This document shows positions 1-7,900 of a stretch of 21,091 bases of DNA, piece after piece. A model generated the notes under the pieces. It saw nothing but the letters and a program-made list of their open reading frames with translations. It was not told where the DNA came from and searched no databases. The stretch is from Propionibacteriaceae bacterium (GTDB taxonomy: Bacteria; Actinomycetota; Actinomycetes; Propionibacteriales; Propionibacteriaceae), in assembly GCA_031272685.1 (NCBI GenBank), contig JAISTI010000231.1, positions 1-21,091 on the forward strand, given 5' to 3'. Position 1 is the first letter of the stretch. Each line of letters starts with the position of its first letter. The translations under genes and the position numbers were made by a program.

Positions 1-2469
1 TACAAGGGCTTCAAGGACGGGCGGGCCTACTACCTGAACGTCGCGCTCACCTCCACGGCGTCCGAGCTGGAGGACAACTCCACCGTGGCCAATGCCACCT
101 GGGTGCGCTCCGGGCAGGCCACGGTCGGCTCGGCCTACTGGTCGGGCACCGCCGACACCGACTATTACGGCATCAAGCTCACCAACCCCGGCGCGCTCAC
201 CTTGAGCTTGACGTATCCGAACAAGGGCGGCACCGCCACCGCGTACACCGTCGAGGTGACGGACGGCACGACCGCGCTTTTCCGCTACACCTTGACGCAG
301 GCGCAATATGACGGCGCCACCCTGCGCAGCAAGCCGCAATACCTGCCGGCGGGCAATTACTACATCGCGGTGAAGGCCAACAAGGCTAGCAACCCGCTGT
401 GGGGGCTGACGTATACCTTCACCGCGACGGCTACCGCGATGCTAGCCGAGAAAGAACCGAACGACGCCTCCACCACCGCGACCGCCATCAGCAGTGGGGT
501 GCCCATCGCCGGCTCGTCGAACCGCATCACCAGCCCCGACCAGGATTGGTACATCTTCAGCGCGGCCTACACCTCCCCGGCGAATTTCAAGCTGGATTTC
601 TCGGTGTCCGGCGATCCGGGCGACGCGGCTTACGACGTCGACGTCTACTGGCTGAACCCGACCACTTCGTCCTTGGTGCAAATTGGCAGCACCTACAACC
701 TCAAGCTCGCCGACGCCGGGCAATACCGGGCCACCGCGATCAACTTGCAGCAGAACGGCCGGTTCTTCATCCGGGTGCAGGCGGCGAACACGTATAAGAC
801 CTGGCAGGCGCCGTACACGCTGACGGCCGCTTTCAGCCAGCTCTACACCACGCTGGAGCCGGATAACGCCGACGACGGTTCTTACACGAACGCGCTGCCG
901 ATCGCGCAGGGCGCCACCGTCACCGGCTATCTCAAAGGCACCGGCAATGATGTGGACACCTACCAGGTGGAGGTCGCGAACCCGTCGCGGCTCTACCTGA
1001 GCTTCACCTACCCGGCGATGGACGCCAGCAAGGACGTCTACCGGCTGAAGGTGTACTCGGTGGAGAGCGGCACGCAAGTCGACCGCTACTACTGGGTGCT
1101 GCGCGGCGACAAAGCCGACGGCTCGTGGCTGAACAACGTCTACATGTACGTGCCGGCGGGGACGTACTACATCGAGATTTCCGGGCTAACCACTTGGCCC
1201 AGCGGCAATCAGCCCTACTATCTGCAAGTGGGCACCGGGGCGCAGAACGTGGAATTCGAACCGAACGCGACCAGCGCGACCGCCACGTTCATCCAGCTCG
1301 GCGAAGTGCTCACCGGCTCGCTGCTGAACGCGACGAAGTCTGGAGACCAATACGTCGATGACGACTGGTTCGCCTTCCAGATCACCGAAACCGATATCTA
1401 CACCATCAACCTCGCGCACGCGAACCTGGGCGTGGACGCCAACTTCGCGGTGATGAACCTCTCCGGCGCGGACACCGACACGAAGGTGAGCAAGGCCAAC
1501 GAGGCGAACTCCACCATTCAGCGCACGCTGAAGCCGGGCAAGTACTTCCTGAAGATCGAGGGCAACGACTCGCTGCCGTCTTGGGGCCAGTACTACCAGC
1601 TGGTCGTCGGAAAGGTTATGGTGGCCGGCACCGTCGCCATCAGCGGCTCTGCCGTGGTCGGCTCCACGCTCACCGCGATCACCAGCGGGTGGACGCCATC
1701 GAACGTTACCCTGTACTACCAGTGGTACCGCAACGGGGTCGCCATTCCGGGGGCGACCGGCCAGACCTACACGCTGACGGCCGCCGACCAAGGCGCCACT
1801 ATCACGGTGGGCGTCACCGGCGGGCACAACGACTACGCGCCGGCGGCCGGCGCGGCCTCGGCAGGGGTCATCGCGCCAGCTCCGTACCAAGCGCCGGCGG
1901 TGTCCATTACCGCGGGCAAGGTGACCATCACCGGCACCCCGGCCATTGGCAAGACCCTGAAGGCCAATACGGGAACCTGGTCGCCCGCCGGAGTGTCGTT
2001 CAACTACCAGTGGTATCGCAACGGCAAGGCCATCTCCAAGGCGTACGGCTCCACGTACAAGCTGGTGAAGGCCGACAAATACGCGAAGATCACCGTGGTC
2101 GTCACCGGCCTGTACCCCAACGCCTACAACGTCTCGGCGGTCTCGAAGGCGACCGCGAAGATCAAGTACGCGTCCACCACCACGGCCAAGCTCTCCAAGA
2201 CTTCCATCAAGAAGAGCGCGAAAGGCAAGGTGAGCGTCACGCTGAAGACTTCGCTAACCAAGAAGCCGACCGGCAAGGTGACGGTGACAGCCAAGAAGGG
2301 CACCAGCTCTAAGAAGGTGACGTACACCTTCAAGGCGGCCAAGAAGGGCAAGGCGACGATCACGCTGCCGAAGCTGGCCAAGGGCACTTGGAAGGTGACG
2401 GTGAAATACGCCGGCACCACCAAGATCTACAAGAGCACGTCCAAGACGCTGAAGCTGAAAGTCAAGTAG
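1..2469 (+). CDS. Secreted PPC/Ig-like repeat surface protein, 5' end outside window
   Basis: The frame is open from base 1, so the GTG at 85 is an internal valine and the true start lies upstream; 822 residues are visible. At least four PPC-like (pre-peptidase C-terminal) beta domains are seen, each opening with an acidic E-P-N/D-type motif (LAEKEPNDAS, TTLEPDNADD, VEFEPNATSA) and closing with G-x-Y-Y/F-I/L; they cover roughly residues 21-540. Two Ig-like modules with the YQWYRNG motif follow (about 542-720), then a Lys/Thr-rich Ig-like tail of about 100 residues ending LKLKVK. There is no LPxTG motif or C-terminal membrane helix, so the very basic tail may bind wall polymers; that is inference. 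PPC domains are common in secreted peptidases and adhesins; any catalytic domain would lie in the missing N-terminus. It is probably an exported adhesin or hydrolase, and the specific substrate is unknown. Confidence 0.85.
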   Translation, partial: YKGFKDGRAYYLNVALTSTASELEDNSTVANATWVRSGQATVGSAYWSGTADTDYYGIKLTNPGALTLSLTYPNKGGTATAYTVEVTDGTTALFRYTLTQAQYDGATLRSKPQYLPAGNYYIAVKANKASNPLWGLTYTFTATATAMLAEKEPNDASTTATAISSGVPIAGSSNRITSPDQDWYIFSAAYTSPANFKLDFSVSGDPGDAAYDVDVYWLNPTTSSLVQIGSTYNLKLADAGQYRATAINLQQNGRFFIRVQAANTYKTWQAPYTLTAAFSQLYTTLEPDNADDGSYTNALPIAQGATVTGYLKGTGNDVDTYQVEVANPSRLYLSFTYPAMDASKDVYRLKVYSVESGTQVDRYYWVLRGDKADGSWLNNVYMYVPAGTYYIEISGLTTWPSGNQPYYLQVGTGAQNVEFEPNATSATATFIQLGEVLTGSLLNATKSGDQYVDDDWFAFQITETDIYTINLAHANLGVDANFAVMNLSGADTDTKVSKANEANSTIQRTLKPGKYFLKIEGNDSLPSWGQYYQLVVGKVMVAGTVAISGSAVVGSTLTAITSGWTPSNVTLYYQWYRNGVAIPGATGQTYTLTAADQGATITVGVTGGHNDYAPAAGAASAGVIAPAPYQAPAVSITAGKVTITGTPAIGKTLKANTGTWSPAGVSFNYQWYRNGKAISKAYGSTYKLVKADKYAKITVVVTGLYPNAYNVSAVSKATAKIKYASTTTAKLSKTSIKKSAKGKVSVTLKTSLTKKPTGKVTVTAKKGTSSKKVTYTFKAAKKGKATITLPKLAKGTWKVTVKYAGTTKIYKSTSKTLKLKVK

Positions 2470-2476
2470 CCAGCCG

Positions 2477-2518
2477 CTACCGGGGCACCCGAGCCTGGCT
2501 GGGCTCGGGTGCCGGTAG
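2477..2518 (+). terminator. Strong GC-rich hairpin terminator
   Basis: A near-perfect inverted repeat starts 7 bases after the stop codon at 2469. The left arm CTACCGGGGCACCCGAGCC pairs with GGCTCGGGTGCCGGTAG with one bulged G and a loop of about five bases. No T-tract follows, which is common for actinobacterial terminators. It separates the repeat protein from trxB, whose start codon is only 9 bases beyond the hairpin, so trxB transcription probably starts within or just around the hairpin, or by read-through. Confidence 0.75.
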
Positions 2519-2527
2519 CATTGGGGC

Positions 2528-3454
2528 ATGAGCCGAGAAGTAGTTATCGTCGGGTCTGGTCCGGCCGGATACACCGCTGCTATCTACACCGCCCGGGCGG
2601 GGCTGGCGCCGCTGCTTTTCGAGGGCGCGCTGGGCGCTGGCGGCTCGCTGATGAACACCTCAGAGGTTGAGAACTTCCCTGGCTTTCCCGAAGGGGTGGA
2701 AGGCCCGGAGTTGATGCTGCGGATGCGCGCCCAGGCTGAGCGTTTCGGGGCTGAGCTGGTCACCGACGACGTCATCCAGGTGGAGCTGTCCGGCGCCGAG
2801 AAAACCCTCATCGACGGATCCGAGGCTGTGCATAGCGCCAAAGCGGTGATCCTCGCCATGGGCTCGGCCTACCGCACCCTCGGCATTCCCGGCGAGGAGG
2901 CGCTGACGGGGCGCGGGATTTCGTATTGCGCCACCTGCGACGGTTTCTTTTTCCGCGGCAAAGACATCGCCGTTGTCGGCGGCGGGGACACCGCGCTGGA
3001 AGAGGCCACTTTTCTTACCCGTTTTGCGAACTCCGTCACGCTCATCCACCGGCGGGATGAACTGCGCGCGAAACAGATCATGGTGGACCGGGCTCAGGCG
3101 AACCCCAAGATTTCTTTCCGCTGGAATTCGGTGGTGACCGGGCTGCGGGGCGAGAACAAGCTGGGTGGCGTGGTGCTCACCGACACCCTAAGCGGTGAGA
3201 AGGACGAGTTGGCGGTGGATGGGCTGTTCGTCGCTATCGGTGCCCAGCCGCGTTCCGAGCTGGTGCGCGGGCAGGTGGAGGTGGACGCCGACGGCTATGT
3301 GGTGGTGCGGCATCCTGGGTCGCAAACCTCGGTTCCGGGGGTTTTCGCCGCCGGGGATCTGGTGGACCGCACCTATCGGCAGGCGATCACCGCCGCCGCC
3401 GCCGGCTGCCGGGCCGCGCAGGACGCCGAGCGGTATTTGGACGACCTCAGCTAG
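2528..3454 (+). CDS. trxB: Thioredoxin reductase (NADPH)
   Basis: This 308-residue flavoprotein has the family's usual length. It passes electrons from NADPH through FAD and a redox disulfide to thioredoxin in the cytoplasm. Visible motifs are the N-terminal FAD Rossmann fingerprint GSGPAG (residues 9-14), the redox-active CATC (Cys134/Cys137), a second dinucleotide fold [11 protein letters not shown] (150-160) followed by the NADPH-phosphate-binding HRRDELR (174-180), and the C-terminal FAD motif FAAGDLVD. The ATG at 2528 fits the conserved N-terminus [10 protein letters not shown]; no convincing Shine-Dalgarno precedes it, only a GGGG at 2523-2526. No thioredoxin gene lies next to it. Its stop codon overlaps tail-to-tail with the minus-strand ygfZ remnant. 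Identification is firm. Confidence 0.96.
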   Translation: MSREVVIVGSGPAGYTAAIYTARAGLAPLLFEGALGAGGSLMNTSEVENFPGFPEGVEGPELMLRMRAQAERFGAELVTDDVIQVELSGAEKTLIDGSEAVHSAKAVILAMGSAYRTLGIPGEEALTGRGISYCATCDGFFFRGKDIAVVGGGDTALEEATFLTRFANSVTLIHRRDELRAKQIMVDRAQANPKISFRWNSVVTGLRGENKLGGVVLTDTLSGEKDELAVDGLFVAIGAQPRSELVRGQVEVDADGYVVVRHPGSQTSVPGVFAAGDLVDRTYRQAITAAAAGCRAAQDAERYLDDLS

Positions 3455-3893
3455 CTTCGACCGCGTCGACGCCATCCACCTGCAACGCGATGTCCGTGGG
3501 CAGATCCAGATGCAGTTTCGCCAAACCGATCGGGCCGAGTTCGTGATGCCGCGCCGATGTGCCCATCGTGCCGACCACTTCACCGTTGTGGGTGACGGGT
3601 GCGCCAACTTCTGGAAGCCGCACCTGCGAGCCGTCCAGATGCAACAACGCCACCCGGCCTGGGGCATCGCCGAACCCGTCCTCCGCGCCGGGCCGCATTT
3701 CGGCAATCCGCAGCGCCGCCACCGCCCACTCGCCCGCCTCGGCCGCGCCAATCTGCCCAGCCGCCAATAGGCGTTGGCGCAGGTAGGGGTCGTCTTCCCT
3801 ACCGGCATGGTCACCGGGAACCGCGTTCATCCCCTGGAGTCTATTGCCTTCGCGTTCGCGCGCCCTACTGCCATCCCCCAAGCGTGTGCCCAC
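3447..3893 (-). pseudogene. ygfZ: Remnant of YgfZ/GcvT-like folate-binding protein
   Basis: This 148-residue frame matches only parts of the tetrahydrofolate-dependent YgfZ family, which helps maintain iron-sulfur enzymes. The C-terminal barrel is recognisable: ALLHLDGS, then LPEVGAPVTHNGEVVGTMG, then SARHHELGPIGLAKL and a final DIALQVDG. Just before it is a piece resembling the mid-protein helix (EWAVAALRIAEMRPGAE). The segment that should lie between them, which carries the hallmark K-G-C-Y/F-x-G-Q-E motif, is absent. The N-terminal roughly 200 residues are also missing, and there is no room for them because a tRNA starts 34 bases upstream. The family normally has 300-370 residues. The frame overlaps the end of trxB by 8 bases. 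I read it as a decayed copy with an N-terminal loss and an internal in-frame deletion; the exact break points are inferred from memory of the family. Confidence 0.75.
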
Positions 3894-3927
3894 TCAACTC
3901 GAATTGGGTTATCATGTACAGGCACAA

Positions 3928-4004
3928 GCCTCCATAGCTCAGTTGGTTAGAGCAGCGGACTCTTAATCCGCGTGTCCAGGGTTCGAGTCCCTGTGGGGGT
4001 ACCA
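3928..4004 (+). tRNA. tRNA-Lys (anticodon CTT)
   Basis: The full cloverleaf can be folded by eye. The acceptor stem GCCTCCA pairs with TGGGGGT (two G-U pairs), the D-arm is GCTC/GAGC, and the anticodon stem GCGGA/TCCGC encloses the loop CTCTTAA with anticodon CTT. The T-arm is CAGGG/CCCTG around TTCGAGT. The discriminator is A and the CCA end is encoded at 4002-4004. A TATCAT element at 3910-3915 could be its -10 box, with no clear -35. The genes on both sides are decayed, so this tRNA may mark a hotspot of insertion and deletion. Confidence 0.97.
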
Positions 4005-4035
4005 AGACGGACGTAAATCCCCTAGCCAGCCATGT

Positions 4036-4563
4036 ATGCCGTTTCCGAACGGCAAGTTGAGACTTGGCCAGGTCGCCGAATTGTCACCGAATCGAAGGCT
4101 CCCGGAGCGGAAGTGTCCGGCCCGTCACCCGGTGAGCACCGGTTTTCTGGCCGACCGCTGCAGCGGAAACATGCGGCTGGTGCGCCGCCCGGAAGTCAAC
4201 CAAGTTGTCGGACCGTTGAGTGATTTGCTGGCAGTAACCTTTGGGCCGTTGCCGGTGCTCGGCGAAGAACTGGCCCAGGTTCCTGGGCTGGCGGCTACCT
4301 ATATCTACGGTTCGTGGGCCGCACGCTACACCGGGGTTTCCGGAAGCATCCCGGCAGACGTTGATGTCATCGCAATCGGTGACGCCGACCAGGAGGCTTT
4401 GGATGAAGCCGCGCTTCGAGCCCAGCATCGGCTACACCGCGAAGTGAACATCAGAACCGTCACAAACACCCATTGGGAGAACCCGCCCGAACGCGACTTT
4501 TTCATCAAGTCGATCAAGGCGCAGCCGCTCGTTGAAATCCCTTGCCGCAGTCTTGCAGAATGA
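4036..4563 (+). CDS. MNT-type nucleotidyltransferase-domain regulator, probably damaged
   Basis: The 175-residue frame contains a minimal nucleotidyltransferase domain of the kind found fused to a winged-helix DNA-binding domain and paired with HEPN proteins. The active-site signature is visible: YGSWAARY (residues 91-98) followed by ADVDV with Asp108 and Asp110. The C-terminal FFIKSIKAQPLVEI matches the usual end of the domain. Upstream, LRLGQVAEL (8-16) and TGFLADRCSGNMRLVR (35-50) look like the first helix and the wing of an HTH domain, but the recognition-helix stretch between them (17-34) is Pro/Arg-rich and looks frame-shifted. The last residues CRSLAE run into the next gene through a deletion. 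An ATG at 4032 lies in another frame, and there is no clear ribosome site. As an antitoxin-like AMP/nucleotide transferase its partner would be the HEPN fragment that overlaps it. Domain identity is good; function is doubtful. Confidence 0.65.
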   Translation: MPFPNGKLRLGQVAELSPNRRLPERKCPARHPVSTGFLADRCSGNMRLVRRPEVNQVVGPLSDLLAVTFGPLPVLGEELAQVPGLAATYIYGSWAARYTGVSGSIPADVDVIAIGDADQEALDEAALRAQHRLHREVNIRTVTNTHWENPPERDFFIKSIKAQPLVEIPCRSLAE

Positions 4564-4810
4564 AGGTCTGCGGGTAACCAGCGCCGGAGGGCACATCGGC
4601 CTGTACGAAGCCGTCCGCGCTCAACCCGACCCGCCCCTGGGCAAATTGCTGCGCCCGTTTCAACGGATGCGCCGTCTGCGGAACTCCCTGGAATACCCAA
4701 ACTTCGCCGAGGCGGCCGTCACCCCTGAAGTCATCAACTCCGACTCTGCAGCCGCCAGCGCGATCATCGCAATGGCTCAACGCATGCTGGAAGAAATGGC
4801 CCCTTTCTGA
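4532..4810 (+). pseudogene. N-terminally truncated HEPN-domain protein (MNT partner)
   Basis: The frame reads 92 residues from a TTG inside the end of the MNT gene and stays open for some distance upstream without a convincing start. The sequence GLRVTSAGGHIGLYEAVRAQ, then PLGKLLRPFQRMRRLRNSLEYP, matches the C-terminal half of actinobacterial HEPN proteins that travel with MNT regulators. Those are normally about 140-160 residues, so the first helices are missing. The RLRNSLEYP stretch is the position of the family's Arg/Asn-containing motif; no classical R-x4-6-H ribonuclease motif is present. The simplest reading is a deletion that removed the last codons of the MNT gene and about 60-70 codons of the HEPN gene and joined the rest out of frame near 4530. 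The product is unlikely to fold as a full HEPN bundle. Confidence 0.6.
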
Positions 4811-4960
4811 ATAGCCGCAGCCACCTATTTGCCGCTGAAACCAACCCAAGCGAACCCCGGATTCTGCCCGACTGAGCGCAGACCTGCCGGCAAGCGGGAA
4901 TAGCCGCGACGCCCGCGGAGTGTAGGTAAAGGTCGGAATCTGCATGGGGACAGGGAGAAC

Positions 4961-7900
4961 ATGGTCCGGAAGGCTGCTGCCGCGCTTGTCGCGCTTGCCA
5001 TCGGCATGCTCGGGCAAGCGATCCCCAGCCCAGCCATGGCTGCCGCGTCCGAGCCGCAAGTGCTGGCGCAATCCGATTCCTTGGCGCTGGCCGTTCTGCC
5101 CGCCACATCCGATGACGGCCGAGTGCGTTTCGAATTCGCGGCGGTGGACGCATCCTGCCTTGTCATGCCGATATTGGTGGCAGACGGCACCACCGTCTCC
5201 CACGCCGGCGTCACTGTAAACTCCGACGCAGGGCCCAAGACCATCGAAGTCGAACCCACCCCCACCATGATCGCTCAGGTGCCGGACGGGATCGATTGTT
5301 CCGCCGTCACCCAAGCGGAGCTTTTCGTCGCGCAGACCGGCATCCTGTTCGCCAGCCCGTGGGAGGAAACCCCCCGGACGGCCGAGTCTTTCGCCCCCCG
5401 GCTCGCCGACGACAGCCAGGTGTTCGCCTTCGAAATCGAGGTCATTTCGGACAGCGACGCCGAGATGGTTATGCAGGTTCAGCCGAGCGTGCTCGCCGCC
5501 GCCGGAGACGGCTACAACCAACTCGCCCCCGTGGACGAGGACACCGGCGAGCCGCGCTGGTATCCGGTGAACCGGACGTCGGGAGCCACCAAGGCCGCCG
5601 AAGAACCGGCCGCCGAAGACGCGGCGGAAACCGCGGGCGGTGCGGCTCCAGAGGCCTCCGACGCTCTGGGGGGCGGGGAATCCGCCGATCCCCAGGAAGA
5701 CGGGCAGGGCACCGCAGCCGCGGCAGCGGCGGAGCCACAGATCCCCGCCCAAAGCCCCGCCCTGCGCTCAGCGGTCGCTCCCACCACGCAGTTCAACCCG
5801 CAGACCACGATATTCACCACGGCCGCCGGAGCCCTCGGCGGCTACCTCAGCGCCGGCACGGTGACAAGTTCGGGCGCTACCTGGCCCACGCTCAACGTCA
5901 ACCGGACTTCGATCGGGCAAGACGCCATGAGCACCGACCCCGAGCATTTCAACGCCTGGACCAGCCTGGGCGAAGCCAGCGTCGGAACCACCGTCAATCC
6001 CAACGGATCCGGCGGTACCTTCGCCTACACCTTCGCCAGCTCCGAAGTGCTGCACATTTGGCAGAAAACCCCGGCCACCCCGGCCGAAGCCAGCGCCGCG
6101 GGCGTTACCGGGCAAGCCACCTCCGCCACCCACACCGTCGCCTCCGCCACCACGCATGCCGGCGGCTACCTGCGCTACACCATGCCCCCGCGCGACAAGG
6201 AAGCCAGCGAGCTGACGGAAAACTGGATGAGCTACCTGTTCGAGTTCAACTGCGAAGTGACAACCGGCACCGCTTCTTCGACCTCCTGCGACGCCATTGC
6301 CGCCCAGGATCCAAAGCTGTACGTGCAATACGGCCATGCCGGCAAGTACTACACCGCCGCCCACCCCGAAGGCTTGCAGATGGGACTGCTGGTGACCTTC
6401 TCCGATTTCGATTTCGGCTCATTCACCGGCTCCAGCGGCTCGCGCTGGAACAGCAACCACCCCGGCGTGAACGTCTCCAACCTCGCCATGGCGGGCTTCT
6501 GGATGGACGGCATCCAATCCATGAACGTCTCCTACCAGTTCTTCTCCATCGGGGCCGACGGCCAGTTCGACAAGCTGCTCAACGTGGTGCCGACCGCGTC
6601 CCCCAGCCCGTCGGAAAAAACTTGGCTCACCATCGGCCCGCTGGTAAACCACTCGTCCGGTTCGGCTGCCGGCTCGGCCGCCTATTACACGCTGGCCGAG
6701 GCCGTGCAGAAGGTGACGGACGCCAACAACTGGGATTTGCAGACCGTCCCCTCCATCGGTACCAACATCGTCAGCATCCCCTCCGGCCTGAGCGGCCTGG
6801 CCGACTACGCCGGCATGTACACCTCATCCACCAGCGAGTCTTCAGTTTCCATCGGGATGACGGGGTTCGAACGGCAGGCGGTCTCGTTCCAGATCGTCGG
6901 CACGAAAAACACCTTCCGCTTCAAAGAGGGCAACAACAACTTCGGCAAATACATCGCCACCTCCTACATCCGGCCGGTCAACCCCGGCCAGCCGTCCAAA
7001 GCGGTGACGGGGGCAAGCACCCCGGGTGCGGACGAGCTGAACGTGAACGCCGCCGGAAACTCGGCGTCCATGCTGCTCAACGACGGCGTGCAGGTCTACT
7101 CCGACACCGCCGCCAGGCAGGGGGCGGCGCCTTCGCGGGTGAGCGCGGAGACGACCACCGCCGTCGCCAGCTATCCCAACGGCGTGCAAATCCGGATGCG
7201 GCAGACATACACCGCCAACGGCAACTATGGCTACACCCACCACATCTACTACGAGGTTCTGGTTTCCGGCCAGTGGGTCCAGTTCTTCCACGCCTCGGCT
7301 ACCAAGACGAACAGCAACCAGACGAACGGGACGAACGCGGTCCAATATGTGACGGAACCTTCCGCCGACCCGGATCTGCAAGTTTTCGTCAACCGCCTAG
7401 CCACCTACCAGGTCGCGCAGACAACCTCCGGCTGGTATACCGTCGTCGCTTTCAATTCCTACCGCTACACCGATCCCGGCCCGTATGCGGTTTCGGCAGA
7501 TGGGGCCAGCACCCAGTATGCGAACGGCACGGCCACCCCCGACACCGTGTCGAAAGCGGACGGGCAGATCACGGTAAACGGCAGTGCTCCCGACAGCGCC
7601 TATAGCGCATACATCACCACCGACGCGTACTACTCAGCGCAGGCCACCGGCACCGGCGCAAACGACACCTTTTCGGTGAACCGGCAGGCGAAAGTGTTCT
7701 ACTTCGACATCACCCAGCCGGTCTACCACCTGCCCAACGACTCGGTGGTCAAACCCGACGCCCTCGTCATCCAGGATGTGCTGCCCCTCGGCCTGCGCTT
7801 GAACACCGGATCCATCAACAGCGCCCTGGGTGAGGCCGCGACCACCTTTCCCTGCGCGACCGCCGCCTCCCAGACGGCCTGGACGCTGTGGCAGGGCGGG

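Noticed and set aside
85..87. GTG at 85 as the start of the first protein
   Set aside because: The frame is open to base 1 and encodes the end of a preceding PPC-like domain (YYLNVAL), so the start lies outside the window.
3188..3814. Minus-strand frame of 208 codons overlapping trxB and the ygfZ remnant
   Set aside because: It is an Arg/Trp/Cys-rich shadow frame; the YgfZ similarity is in the neighbouring minus frame.
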